From assembly GCA_943789445.1 (NCBI GenBank), contig CALSUC010000001.1:434001-498000 (forward strand): DNA of 64,000 bases, given 5' to 3'. Within the stretch, counting starts at the first letter, position 1, and each line of letters opens with the position of its first letter. Both the position numbers and the translations under genes were made by a program. The notes under the pieces are model-generated. The model worked only from the letters and a program-made list of their open reading frames with translations. It was not told where the DNA came from and made no database searches. Source of the DNA: UBA4575 sp002386945. GTDB taxonomy: Bacteria; Pseudomonadota; Gammaproteobacteria; UBA4575. Of the stretch, positions 54,001 to 63,023 are shown piece by piece.

Positions 54001-54058
54001 AATGAGGATTATCTTTGCTGTTGAGGATGAATGTTATTACACGGTTTTGAGGCCTATC

Positions 54059-54072
54059 TTGATCTAGGTCAT
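54059..54072. promoter_or_regulatory. FNR-box-like site in the AlkB-like/FNR intergenic region
   Basis: TTGATCTAGGTCAT matches the FNR/ANR consensus TTGAT-N4-ATCAA with eight of ten defined bases. Its centre is about 57 bases before the start point predicted from the promoter at 54088-54116, close to a class I activator position. It could serve the fnr-like gene itself, the divergent GST/AlkB-like operon, or both. Confidence 0.5.
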
Positions 54073-54087
54073 AAAGCACCAAACTAA

Positions 54088-54116
54088 TTACAGTGTTCCC
54101 TGTAATGGTGTATTCT
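54088..54116 (+). promoter_or_regulatory. Predicted promoter of the fnr-like gene, overlapped by an inverted repeat
   Basis: TTACAG (54088-54093), 17-base spacer, TATTCT (54111-54116). The -35 is part of a perfect seven-base inverted repeat ATTACAG-N6-CTGTAAT (54087-54106), which could be an operator for repression. Coordinates rest on consensus matching only. Confidence 0.45.
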
Positions 54117-54168
54117 ATTAACTATTGTTTTGAGTGATTTTGGCTGGTAGGAGTGATGGCGCGGTGAG

Positions 54169-54906
54169 ATGAATAAAGACGATCAAAATACAGAGGAAAG
54201 GCGATGTGCTAATTGCTATTTAGCTGGGCTCTGTTTACCTCGCGCGCTGGGAAAAGATGATTTACTGATGCTTGATGCAGCTATTAGTAGGCGAAAAACC
54301 TTGTATAAGGCTGATGCCATCTTTCATCAAGGCACTGAATCAGGCTGTATCTATGCGATACGTTCAGGCGCGGTTCGGACCTATACCACAGCAAAAAATG
54401 GTGATGAACAGACCTTAGGCTTTCATTTGCCGGGAGATATTCTTGGGCTGGATGGCTTGGATAATAAGATTCATAGCTGTTCTGGCGTAACATTGGCTAC
54501 ATCGACGATCTGTGAGATTCCTCTCAAAGAGCTGCACATGCTCTGTATTAAAATGCCCGGTCTACAAAGGCAGTTGCTACATGTGCTAGGTGAGGAGATC
54601 AGTAAGGACCACACCATGTTGCTGATGCTGGCACGGTGTAATGCCGATCAAAAGTTGGCCATATTCTTCACCGATCTCTCTGAGCGGTTTGGAGAGCGTG
54701 GGTTTTCTACATGCGAATTTGAATTAACGATGACACGCAGTGAAATCGCGAATTATCTGGGTTTGGCCGATGAGACCATCAGTCGTTTGATCGCGCGATT
54801 CAAAGATAAAAACCTGATTCAGGTGCAGAGAAAAAGCATTAGGATTATAGCGAGAGACCGGATGATTGAACTCGCTGAAGGGGAGTGCAGCCTGGATGAG
54901 GTTTAG
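54169..54906 (+). CDS. FNR-type oxygen-sensing transcription regulator (Crp/Fnr family)
   Basis: 245 residues. The N-terminal cysteines C13-x2-C16-x5-C22 and Cys115 in TICEIP align with the four [4Fe-4S] ligands of E. coli FNR, so oxygen sensing is expected. The cyclic-nucleotide-like fold runs to about residue 150. The C-terminal helix-turn-helix (MTRSEIANYLGLADETISRLIARF) keeps E202, S205 and R206, which contact the TTGAT half-site in FNR. It is divergent from the AlkB-like cluster. Whether it is the global FNR/ANR or a local copy cannot be told. Confidence 0.92.
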   Translation: MNKDDQNTEERRCANCYLAGLCLPRALGKDDLLMLDAAISRRKTLYKADAIFHQGTESGCIYAIRSGAVRTYTTAKNGDEQTLGFHLPGDILGLDGLDNKIHSCSGVTLATSTICEIPLKELHMLCIKMPGLQRQLLHVLGEEISKDHTMLLMLARCNADQKLAIFFTDLSERFGERGFSTCEFELTMTRSEIANYLGLADETISRLIARFKDKNLIQVQRKSIRIIARDRMIELAEGECSLDEV

Positions 54907-54940
54907 TCGTGGTGTTTGACCGTCTGTTTAAGCTGTAGGC

Positions 54941-56020
54941 TTAAACGTACTCGCGTCTCACATGTGCTGCGATACGACAGAGCAATTCATAAGTAATAGT
55001 ATTAGCGGCTTCAGCAATGTCAGCTACCGGGATATCGTCTCCCCAGAGCTCTATGTGTTCACCAATCTCACAGTCGCAATCACTCAGATCAATCGTGATC
55101 ATATCCATGGAAACACGGCCTAATACGTCACAGAGACGGCCTCGTACGCTGACTGGGACAGTTTTTTCTAGGCTGCGTGGATAGCCATCAGCATAGCCTA
55201 TAGCCACGATACCTATGCGCATATCCTGTGGGCAGGTATAGCTACCACCATAACCGATACGGTCGCCTTGCTTGACCTGTTTGATCGCAATGACAGGTGC
55301 ACGCACCGACATCACCGGTTTGAGTTCACTGACATCTGGGTGACTTTGTTCATTTTGGAATGGTGAGATGCCATAGAGTGCTAGACCTGGACGTATCCAG
55401 TCGCGCTGTGTTTTTGGGTAGGCGAAACTGGCGGCTGAGTTGGCGATGCTTCTTTCACAACCCTCTATGCCTGCAATAGCCTGATCAAAATTGGCCTGCT
55501 GACGGTAGGTGCTCGCTTCATCAAGGATGTCGGCATTCGCTAAATGTGTCATTAGGCGTATTTTGCTGACGTTACTGCAATTGACTAATTGTTGATAGAC
55601 CGTCTGTGCTTCTTCCTGAGAAAAGCCGAGACGGCTCATGCCGGTATCGATTTTTAACCAAATACAGAGCCCCTGTTTTAACTTCTCTGAGCGTAATAGT
55701 GCGATCTGGTGTTCACTGTGCACTACCGCTTGAATATTACTGTTAGAAAAGTCTCTTAATTCCTGCTGATTAGCAAAGCCCTGAAGACAAATAATGGGAT
55801 GTAATATACCGGCGCTACGTAATGTTAAGGCCTCATTGATGCAGGCGACGGCAAAGGCATCGCTTTGGTTCAAGGCCTGCGCCGTTTTAATCAGTCCGTG
55901 CCCATAGGCATCTGCTTTGACCACTGCCATCACTTTGGCATTAGGCGCATATGATCGAATCAAATTAAGGTTGTGGGTCAGCGATTCTAATCGTATCAGC
56001 GCATGGGCTGAACGGATCAT
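54941..56020 (-). CDS. alr: Alanine racemase
   Basis: Makes D-alanine for peptidoglycan. The PLP lysine is in MAVVKADAYGHG (near residue 34) and the catalytic tyrosine in DRIGYGGSYTCP. The fold continues through IVAIGYADGYPRSL and VLGRVSMDMITIDLS. 359 residues. Its ATG overlaps the dnaB stop by four bases, giving the dnaB-alr order common in gammaproteobacteria. Confidence 0.97.
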   Translation of the reverse strand: MIRSAHALIRLESLTHNLNLIRSYAPNAKVMAVVKADAYGHGLIKTAQALNQSDAFAVACINEALTLRSAGILHPIICLQGFANQQELRDFSNSNIQAVVHSEHQIALLRSEKLKQGLCIWLKIDTGMSRLGFSQEEAQTVYQQLVNCSNVSKIRLMTHLANADILDEASTYRQQANFDQAIAGIEGCERSIANSAASFAYPKTQRDWIRPGLALYGISPFQNEQSHPDVSELKPVMSVRAPVIAIKQVKQGDRIGYGGSYTCPQDMRIGIVAIGYADGYPRSLEKTVPVSVRGRLCDVLGRVSMDMITIDLSDCDCEIGEHIELWGDDIPVADIAEAANTITYELLCRIAAHVRREYV

Positions 56021-57414
56021 GAGGGGATCTCGCCAGAATAGATCTCAGGGATGTAGTTTTCAAAGCGAGTATAAGGACCGAGAAACGTTAATCGGGTCTT
56101 GAATATAGGACCATTACGTTGTTTGGCGACGATAATTTCAGCGGTGCCTTTATCTGGACTGTCATCGTTATAGACTTCATCACGATAGATGAAGACGATT
56201 AAGTCGGCATCTTGCTCAATCGCACCTGATTCACGTAAATCAGACATTTGGGGGCGCTTGTCTGGGCGTTGTTCCAAACTACGGTTTAGCTGTGATAGTG
56301 CGATCACCGGACATTCCATCTCTTTTGCTAGCGCCTTCAATGAGCGTGAGATCTCAGAAACATCGTTGGTACGGTTTTCTGTGCTGTTGTTGATTTGCAT
56401 CAACTGCAGATAATCGACCACGATCAGGGCTAAACCATGTTCACGCTTGAGTCGACGTGCACGCGCACGCAGTTCGGTTGGGCCAAGTGCCGCACTGTCA
56501 TCGATGAAAAGCTTTGCCTCAGAGAGCATAGAGACGGCGCTGGTGAGTCGCGGCCAGTCTTGGTCTTCGAGCTTGCCGGTACGTAGGCGTTGCTGATTAA
56601 TGCGCCCAATCGAAGACAGGATACGCATAGTCAGCTGCTCTGCTGGCATCTCCATACTGAAGATGGCGACACAGCCTTGGTTTTGGATGGCGGCATACTC
56701 GGCCATATTCATCGCTAACGAGGTCTTACCCATCGATGGGCGGCCAGCAAGGATCACTAAGTCACCTTTTTGTAGGCCGGCAGTATTTTCATCAAATTCA
56801 TCAAAGCCGGTGGCTAGACCGGTAATTGAGCTGTCTTGCTCCGATAACATGTCGATCTTTTCGACTGTTGCCTTAAGTAAATCTTTGATGCCGATAAAGC
56901 CGGTGTAACGACTCGCACCCTGATCACCAATACGGAGTATTTTTTGCTCGGCAAGATCGAGTAGTTCAGTGCTGTCTCGGCCCTGCGACTGATAGGCTGA
57001 TCCAGCAATATCGGTGCCGATACTGGCTAGTTGCCTTAAAATTGATTTTTCACGGACGATGTCGGCATATGCGACGATATTTGCTGCTGTTGGCGTCTCT
57101 TTAGCCAGTGTTGCGATGTATGCAGAGACGTTTTTGGCGTTAAAGGAGCCTGATTCTGCCGATTGTTTGATCTTATCGGAGAGGGTAACGACATCAAAGG
57201 GTTGGTTATGGTAAGCCAACTCACTAATGGCGCGAAAGATAACGCGGTGGTCGAATAGGTGGAAGTCATCTTCAACTAGGACATCGGCGATCTGATCCCA
57301 GCTACTGTTTTCCAGCATTAAGCCGCCAAGCACGGCTTGCTCTGCCTCTAGAGAATACGGCGGAGTACGCAGTGATTCTGCGTTAGGCGCTGTGCTTGAA
57401 TTCGACTCCGCCAT
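56017..57414 (-). CDS. dnaB: Replicative DNA helicase DnaB
   Basis: 465 residues. The N-terminal DnaB domain (PYSLEAEQAVLGGLMLENSS) and the RecA-like core with Walker A GRPSMGKTSLAM, Walker B LIVVDYLQLM and RSLKALAKEMECPVIALSQLNR are complete. No intein or insertion. It lies between rplI and alr. Confidence 0.98.
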   Translation of the reverse strand: MAESNSSTAPNAESLRTPPYSLEAEQAVLGGLMLENSSWDQIADVLVEDDFHLFDHRVIFRAISELAYHNQPFDVVTLSDKIKQSAESGSFNAKNVSAYIATLAKETPTAANIVAYADIVREKSILRQLASIGTDIAGSAYQSQGRDSTELLDLAEQKILRIGDQGASRYTGFIGIKDLLKATVEKIDMLSEQDSSITGLATGFDEFDENTAGLQKGDLVILAGRPSMGKTSLAMNMAEYAAIQNQGCVAIFSMEMPAEQLTMRILSSIGRINQQRLRTGKLEDQDWPRLTSAVSMLSEAKLFIDDSAALGPTELRARARRLKREHGLALIVVDYLQLMQINNSTENRTNDVSEISRSLKALAKEMECPVIALSQLNRSLEQRPDKRPQMSDLRESGAIEQDADLIVFIYRDEVYNDDSPDKGTAEIIVAKQRNGPIFKTRLTFLGPYTRFENYIPEIYSGEIPS

Positions 57415-57439
57415 CTAAATACTTATAGACCGGCTAAAA

Positions 57440-57892
57440 CTAGTCTTCAGCGACGATGTTGACTGTAATCGTGGCATTGATATCCGTGTGCAGGTGTAAT
57501 TCAACACTGTGCTCACCAATGGTACGAAACGCACCATCTGGCATACGAACTTCACGTTTCTCAACACTTTGACCTGCTCGTGCAATCGCTGCAAGGACAT
57601 CGATATTGTTGATAGAACCGAATAACTTACCGTCACTAGCTTCTTTTGCTGGGATAGTGATGGTGAGGCCGTCTAATGACGCTTTGCGTTCTTCTGCAGC
57701 AGCAATAGCGGCGGCAGCGGCAGCTTCTAGCTCACTACGACGGGCCTCAAATTCTGCGATGTTGGCAGCAGTAGCAAATTTTGCACGACCCTGAGGGATC
57801 AGATAATTACGTGCATAGCCTGAGCGTACGCTGACTTTATCGCCAAGTTCACCTAGGTTTTCGACTTTATTTAATAGGATGACTTCCATCAT
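57440..57892 (-). CDS. rplI: 50S ribosomal protein L9
   Basis: 150 residues. The N-terminal domain MEVILLNKVENLGELGDKVSVRSGYARNYLIP is diagnostic, followed by the long helix and the C-terminal domain with GKLFGSI. The start may be Met2 (57889). Part of the rpsF-rpsR-DUF2232-rplI operon. Confidence 0.97.
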   Translation of the reverse strand: MMEVILLNKVENLGELGDKVSVRSGYARNYLIPQGRAKFATAANIAEFEARRSELEAAAAAAIAAAEERKASLDGLTITIPAKEASDGKLFGSINNIDVLAAIARAGQSVEKREVRMPDGAFRTIGEHSVELHLHTDINATITVNIVAED

Positions 57893-57925
57893 TTTTCCTC
57901 TATATTCAATAACTTACTGTAATAT

Positions 57926-58816
57926 TCAGTGTGATATGCGCGAACGCAGATTTGATAAACTATCGATCAAGCCAAACAACACAATTAATAGCATCGTCTG
58001 GGGAATGAAAATCACAAGTAGATAGCTAATTATTAACCATAGCTTGCCTTTTGTCATGGCTCGCGTGATGGCATGTATAGCGTTCATACCCTGTAAAAAG
58101 AACAGGATGCCGATGATTCCACTCAATTGCGCTAGAAATACCGACTGTGTTGCAAAAGCGGCAGCAGTCGTCAGTATCGTAGCGACGGCGAGCACCTTAC
58201 TTAAGGAGATCTCACCATGTTCTATCTCCGCCTCGTCAGTATTACGAACTAAGGCGTGTAACCAATGCGCAAATAACAGCGCAATACTATGCATTAATAA
58301 GGCCGAGCTAATAACAAGCCCAGTCATAAACTGCGCTAGCCTACCAATCACTGCATCCATCTGTACGGGTGACAGTGCTGTATTGGCCTGCATAGCAGTC
58401 AATAACTCTTGTAATAACTGCGTCCAGATCTGTTCAATATCTGGTAGCAGGCGTATTACGCCGATAAATACCACTAGTGCTATAACTACTGCCGTCTGTA
58501 AGGCAACAGAGAGTGAGCGACTGCGAGTATAAAGGCTAGCTAGTACCAAGCCTGGTAGTAATTGTGCTACCCCCATGGCTATCCCGATCAGAGGGTTAGC
58601 ACTAGCAAATCCAGTAAACACGGTTAGTGCAAGCGTGCAGGCAACAGCTATATAGAGTGCCTGCCGTGAGCCTGCATGGAGTACGACTAACATGATTGCC
58701 GTACTGCTAAATAGTGCGCTTAAAGGCAGCATCAGTGCTAATAGACATAAGGCTAATAGCGAACCGAAGGCGGCTAAACGACTTGAAACAATAAAACTAG
58801 CAAGGCCTTTGAGCAT
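57926..58816 (-). CDS. DUF2232-family integral membrane protein
   Basis: 296 residues, almost entirely hydrophobic with around eight membrane helices. The position between rpsR and rplI and the general layout match the DUF2232 (YybS-like) membrane protein found there in Pseudomonas and relatives. The function is not known; a role in envelope growth has been guessed from context in other species. It interrupts the ribosomal genes without changing direction. Confidence 0.85.
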   Translation of the reverse strand: MLKGLASFIVSSRLAAFGSLLALCLLALMLPLSALFSSTAIMLVVLHAGSRQALYIAVACTLALTVFTGFASANPLIGIAMGVAQLLPGLVLASLYTRSRSLSVALQTAVVIALVVFIGVIRLLPDIEQIWTQLLQELLTAMQANTALSPVQMDAVIGRLAQFMTGLVISSALLMHSIALLFAHWLHALVRNTDEAEIEHGEISLSKVLAVATILTTAAAFATQSVFLAQLSGIIGILFFLQGMNAIHAITRAMTKGKLWLIISYLLVIFIPQTMLLIVLFGLIDSLSNLRSRISH

Positions 58817-58858
58817 ACTGCTTTGCTTTAGCCGCCCGACTAGCGGGTGGCAATGCCT

Positions 58859-59083
58859 CTAGTGTTGGTCGCTAAACGGTAATAGGGCTAAGTAACGCGC
58901 GCGTTTTACGGCGGTTGTTAGTTGGCGCTGGTAACGTGCTTTTGTACCAGTAATACGGCTAGGTACAATTTTTCCGGTTTCAGTGATGAAGTCTTTTAGC
59001 AACTCAACATCTTTGTAATCGATGTTCTTGATGCCTTCTTCAGTGAAACGGCAATATCTTCTACGACGAAAGTAACGGGCCAT
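58859..59083 (-). CDS. rpsR: 30S ribosomal protein S18
   Basis: 74 residues, basic, with the family stretch MARYFRRRRYCRFTEEGIKN and the RNA-binding IVPSRITGTKARYQRQL, including the RYQRQL motif. One base after the rpsF stop, so translation is coupled to its S6 partner. Confidence 0.98.
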   Translation of the reverse strand: MARYFRRRRYCRFTEEGIKNIDYKDVELLKDFITETGKIVPSRITGTKARYQRQLTTAVKRARYLALLPFSDQH

Positions 59084-59084
59084 C

Positions 59085-59534
59085 TTATTTCTCCTCGCTG
59101 GCAGCTTCTGCTGCTGGTGCGTCTTCTGCTGCTGGCGCTTCTGTTACTGGCGCTTCTGCTGCTTCTTTAGCAGGGGCAGTATCGGTTTCTTTGTTGTCAC
59201 GTTCACGATCTTTTTCCAAAGTTTTCATCATTGGTGAAGGCTCGGTGATCGCTTCTTTGCAGACTAGTGTCATCTGGCGCAGTACGGCGTCATTGAAACG
59301 GAAAGCACTAGTAAGTTCATCCAGTGTTTCTTGATTGGTTTCAATATTCATCAACACGTAGTGTGCTTTTAGACTCTTGTTGATTGGGTAGGCTAGGATA
59401 CGGCGACCCCAGTCTTCTACACGATGGATTTTGCCACTACCGGCTTCAATCATCGTTTTATAGCGATCGACCATAGCCGATACTTGTTCACTCTGGTCAG
59501 GATGGACCAAGAATACGATTTCGTAATGTCGCAT
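59085..59534 (-). CDS. rpsF: 30S ribosomal protein S6
   Basis: 149 residues from the ATG at 59534 (MRHYEIVFLVHPDQSEQV), with AAAGGAG directly upstream; a longer frame is not family-like. The S6 fold ends near residue 110. The last 40 residues form an acidic Ala/Glu/Pro-rich tail (TEAPAAEDAPAAEAASEEK), longer than the glutamylated tail of E. coli S6. First gene of the operon. Confidence 0.97.
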   Translation of the reverse strand: MRHYEIVFLVHPDQSEQVSAMVDRYKTMIEAGSGKIHRVEDWGRRILAYPINKSLKAHYVLMNIETNQETLDELTSAFRFNDAVLRQMTLVCKEAITEPSPMMKTLEKDRERDNKETDTAPAKEAAEAPVTEAPAAEDAPAAEAASEEK

Positions 59535-59604
59535 ATAAGCTCCTTTTGGTCTTGGCTTTCCAGGTTCACTGGTAAAGCAAGGCAGCGCTGTCAAATTGTA
59601 ATAG

Positions 59605-59625
59605 TATGCTGAACTGATCAGCATA
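59605..59625 (-). promoter_or_regulatory. Hairpin in the rpsF leader, possible S6:S18 regulatory element
   Basis: TATGCTGA / TCAGCATA form a perfect eight-base-pair stem with a five-base loop, about 70 bases before the rpsF start and within the predicted 5' UTR. Autoregulatory S6:S18 leader structures are known for rpsF transcripts; this hairpin could be part of one, but the conserved core has not been matched. Confidence 0.35.
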
Positions 59626-59637
59626 TAAGAGCGCCGA

Positions 59638-59666
59638 AGTGTACGCGAGGGGTGGCTAAGATTCAA
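59638..59666 (-). promoter_or_regulatory. Sigma-70 promoter of the rpsF operon with GC-rich discriminator
   Basis: On the minus strand TTGAAT (59661-59666), 17-base spacer, TACACT (59638-59643), followed by TCGGCGCTC. The GC-rich discriminator is the mark of promoters repressed in the stringent response, as expected for ribosomal proteins. Predicted 5' UTR about 95 bases. Confidence 0.7.
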
Positions 59667-59760
59667 TCAACTTGTTTGGCTTTCTACCTAGCCTTTTCAG
59701 TTGGCTTTGGGACTGATTTCAGTCTGAAAGCGATGATTCGTAAGATTTTCTCAGAATTCG

Positions 59761-60504
59761 CTAGTTTTGGCGTTGGCGCACGGCCTCATACAGAAATAGG
59801 GCGCTGGCGGTAGAGACATTCAGGCTCTCGACCACGCCTGACATGGGTAGGGCGCAGAGGTGATCGCAGGTCTCGCGGGTAAGGCGTCGTAGACCTTGAC
59901 CTTCTGCACCCATGACCAGCACGGTGGGTAAGGCAAGATCCGCACTATATAAGGTTTGGCCTGACTCACCATCCGCGCCAACCAGCCAGACACCAAGCTT
60001 TTTTAGCGCTTCTAAATGTCTAACTAGATTGATTGTTCTTACGATCGGTACGGTAATCGAGCCACCGCTAGCGATTTTGTGTGCAGCAGGTGTTAAAGGT
60101 GCACTATTACGTTGTGGCATCAAGATCGCATCCACTCCAGCGGCATCGGCGGTACGTAAGATCGCACCTAAGTTCTGTGGATCGCTGACTTCGTCCAATG
60201 CCAATAACAGCACTGCTTTATCGGACTGTTCAACTTGTTGTAGTAAATCAAACTCGTCTAATAGAGGGGTAGCAAGACAAACGGCGGCAATACCTTGATG
60301 CTGGCTGCCTTCACAAATGCGGTCTAGCTTATCGCGTTGTACCGGTTGTACTGCGATGCCCAGTGATTTGGCTTGGCTGATTAAGGCTTCAACACGTGGA
60401 TTTTTTTTGTTCTGCTCTAACCATAGAGATTGCACCCGTTCAGGTTGACGATTGAGTAGGGTTGCAACCGTATGTATGCCGGGTAGCGTTTCAGTCTTGC
60501 TCAT
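59761..60504 (-). CDS. rlmB: 23S rRNA (guanosine-2251-2'-O)-methyltransferase RlmB
   Basis: SpoU-family ribose methyltransferase. The substrate-binding N-terminal domain (ETLPGIHTVATLLNRQPERV) precedes the trefoil-knot core with motif 1 DPQNLGAILRTADAAG, motif 2 LVMGAEGQGL and motif 3 SLNVSTASALFLYE. 247 residues. Downstream of rnr, 37 bases between them. Confidence 0.96.
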   Translation of the reverse strand: MSKTETLPGIHTVATLLNRQPERVQSLWLEQNKKNPRVEALISQAKSLGIAVQPVQRDKLDRICEGSQHQGIAAVCLATPLLDEFDLLQQVEQSDKAVLLLALDEVSDPQNLGAILRTADAAGVDAILMPQRNSAPLTPAAHKIASGGSITVPIVRTINLVRHLEALKKLGVWLVGADGESGQTLYSADLALPTVLVMGAEGQGLRRLTRETCDHLCALPMSGVVESLNVSTASALFLYEAVRQRQN

Positions 60505-60541
60505 GATTTCTTTTCTTTAAGGGATGGTGGCCTGTCGCTAG

Positions 60542-62881
60542 CTAAGTTTTATCCGACTCAGATGAGCTTTTTTTCTTCGCTCGGGTCTTCTTTTTAGCCC
60601 CAGTTTTCTTTTTAGCTCTTGGCTTGTCTTCTTCAGACGATTTGCTGCCTTTAGCACCATCTTTTTTTGTTCGCTTAGGTCGCTGTTGCAATTCACTTTG
60701 ATTAGCGAGTGTGAGGTCAATCTTGCGCTCGTCTAAATCAACGCGGGCGATAATGACATCGACCTTGTCACCTAGGCGATAGCGCTTACCGCTGACGTCA
60801 CCAACAAGGGTGAAGCGGACTGGATCAAAACTATAATAGTCATCACGTAACCCGCTGATATGGAGTAGGCCTTCGATATACATATCGCCTAACTCAATAA
60901 ATAAACCAAATGCGGTAACACTGGTAATGGTGCCGATGAACTGCTGGCCTAATTTGTCTTGTGCATACTCACACTTCAACCAATTCATTGCGTCACGCGT
61001 TGCTTCATCAGCACGGCGCTCAGTCATGGAGCAGTGTTCACCAAGCTTAATCAGCTCATCAGGTGTGTAAGTAAAGCTAGCCTTATCTTTTTTCTGCAGA
61101 ATGTGGCTGATTGCACGATGCACCACGAGATCAGGGTAACGTCGAATAGGTGATGTGAAATGAGCGTAGTAATCGAGCGATAGTCCAAAGTGTCCAACAT
61201 TCTCTGGGGTGTAGATAGCCTGCTTCAGAGAACGTAACAAAACGGTCTCAAGCCAGCTATCGTCTGGGCGCCGACTGATATCGATGAGTAGCTTGGCATA
61301 GTCTGCGGGTGTTGGCTGATCATCGCCACCCAGTGTTAGGCCGAGTAGTTTTAATAGAGCACGTAGTTCTTCTATTTTTGTCTCTGCTGGGCCTTCATGC
61401 ACACGATAGAGTGCTGGAAACTTATGCTTGCTGAGGAAGCGAGCTGCAGCAACGTTGGCTGTGATCATGCATTCTTCAATAATACGGTGCGCATCATTAC
61501 GGATATAAGGATAGACGCGTTCAATCTTTTGATCTGGGCCAAAATCAATCTTGGTCTCAGTGGTATTAAACTCGATCGCACCGCGTTGTGTGCGTGCACC
61601 TAAGAAGGCTTTATAGAGTAGATAGAGATTATCTAGATCAGAGCAAAGCTCACCAATATTTTCACGTGCTTCACGTTCACCACTGCAGATAGCTGCAGCC
61701 ACTTCGGTGTAGGTTAAGCGTGCATGCGATTGAATGACTGCTTTATAGAAGCGATGTGCACCCAGTTCACCCTTTGCCGAGATCTGCATTTCACAGACGA
61801 GAGATAGTCGAGGGATTTTGGGTTTCAGTGAGCAGAGACCGTTCGATAGATGCTCAGGCAACATAGGGATGACACGGCTAGGAAAATAAACAGAAGTGCC
61901 ACGCCATTGAGCTTCGTCGTCTAAGCTTGTTTTAGGTTCAACATAAAAGGCAACATCGGCGATGGCTACATACAGCTTCCAGCCGTCTTTGGTCTCTTCG
62001 CAATACACCGCATCGTCATAGTCTTTGGCGTCCTCGCCATCAATAGTGACAAAGTGTAGATCACGTAGGTCTTCTCGCTGTGGCAGCTGATCAGTGATTG
62101 ATGATTCACTAAAGGCATCGACTTCAGCCAGGACTTCTTCGTTGAATTGAGAGGGGAGATTGTGGCTGCGGATGGCGATATCGATCTCCATGCCGGGGCC
62201 CATATGCTCACCTAATACTTCTGCTATTTCACCGATTGGATGGCTGCGTTTGGTCGGTTGTTCGACAATTTTGGTGCAGACGATCTGTCCTGGCTGTGCT
62301 TTAAACTTCAGCTCTTTCGGAATAACAATGTCTTGATGTAAGCGTTTGTTATCTGGGCGTACAAAGCAGACGCCACTTTCTTCATGATAACGTCCAATAA
62401 TTTCTTTATTATGGTGTTCTAAGACTTCTAACAACATGCCTTCTCTGCGGCCATCACGCTTTACATTAGTGACGCGGACACTGGCACGATCGCCATCCCA
62501 TGTGCCACGCATCTGTTGTGGTGAGAGAAAGATATCTGAAGCACCACTTTCATCAGGGTGCAGGAAGCCAAAGCCATCGCTATGGCCGATAATTTTGCCG
62601 CTGACTACCTCGGCCTTTGCCGCTGAGGTATAACCACCACGCCGATGGCGAATCAGTTGCCCATCACGTTCCATAGCGCGCATACGGCGTTCTAGTGAAA
62701 CCTGATCACGCTCATTGTCCACCTGCAAACCGACGCAGACTTCTTCGATAGAGGTCATTGCTTCGTTTTTGGAGACAAATTCTAGGATTAATTCGCGACT
62801 TGCAATGGGATGTTCGTATTTTGCGGCCTCTCGTTCGGCATGAGGGTCGCTTGCCTGCCGTGGCTTTTGGTCTTCAGACAT
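60542..62881 (-). CDS. rnr: Ribonuclease R
   Basis: A processive 3'-5' exoribonuclease, 779 residues. The order is N-terminal winged helix, cold-shock domains, the RNB catalytic domain (DGEDAKDYDDAVYCEE with the metal-binding aspartates, HFTSPIRRYPDLVVHRAI), S1 domain, and a C-terminal basic low-complexity tail with AKKKTGAKKKTRAKKK repeats. Such Lys-rich tails bind RNA and are the target of tmRNA-SmpB and acetylation control in E. coli. First gene of rnr-rlmB. Confidence 0.98.
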   Translation of the reverse strand: MSEDQKPRQASDPHAEREAAKYEHPIASRELILEFVSKNEAMTSIEEVCVGLQVDNERDQVSLERRMRAMERDGQLIRHRRGGYTSAAKAEVVSGKIIGHSDGFGFLHPDESGASDIFLSPQQMRGTWDGDRASVRVTNVKRDGRREGMLLEVLEHHNKEIIGRYHEESGVCFVRPDNKRLHQDIVIPKELKFKAQPGQIVCTKIVEQPTKRSHPIGEIAEVLGEHMGPGMEIDIAIRSHNLPSQFNEEVLAEVDAFSESSITDQLPQREDLRDLHFVTIDGEDAKDYDDAVYCEETKDGWKLYVAIADVAFYVEPKTSLDDEAQWRGTSVYFPSRVIPMLPEHLSNGLCSLKPKIPRLSLVCEMQISAKGELGAHRFYKAVIQSHARLTYTEVAAAICSGEREARENIGELCSDLDNLYLLYKAFLGARTQRGAIEFNTTETKIDFGPDQKIERVYPYIRNDAHRIIEECMITANVAAARFLSKHKFPALYRVHEGPAETKIEELRALLKLLGLTLGGDDQPTPADYAKLLIDISRRPDDSWLETVLLRSLKQAIYTPENVGHFGLSLDYYAHFTSPIRRYPDLVVHRAISHILQKKDKASFTYTPDELIKLGEHCSMTERRADEATRDAMNWLKCEYAQDKLGQQFIGTITSVTAFGLFIELGDMYIEGLLHISGLRDDYYSFDPVRFTLVGDVSGKRYRLGDKVDVIIARVDLDERKIDLTLANQSELQQRPKRTKKDGAKGSKSSEEDKPRAKKKTGAKKKTRAKKKSSSESDKT

Positions 62882-62968
62882 GTATTGGCTATAAGCTCTT
62901 TAAGTGTTTTATTCGAATATGTAGCCTACATAGTAACCGTTTTGTGGGGGTAGTGATACGTACCTTAA

Positions 62969-62997
62969 TTGACATCGGTCAGCAGCCTAGCTACATT
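62969..62997 (+). promoter_or_regulatory. Sigma-70 promoter of tRNA-Leu
   Basis: A perfect -35 TTGACA (62969-62974), 17-base spacer, -10 TACATT (62992-62997). The tRNA begins 27 bases after the -10. The element lies in the 5' flank of the divergent rnr gene. Confidence 0.8.
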
Positions 62998-63023
62998 TCG
63001 CTCTCTTATATATTCCAGTACTT

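Noticed and set aside
60538..60720. Lys-rich minus-strand frame overlapping the rnr 3' end
   Set aside because: A shifted reading of the repetitive basic tail of RNase R.
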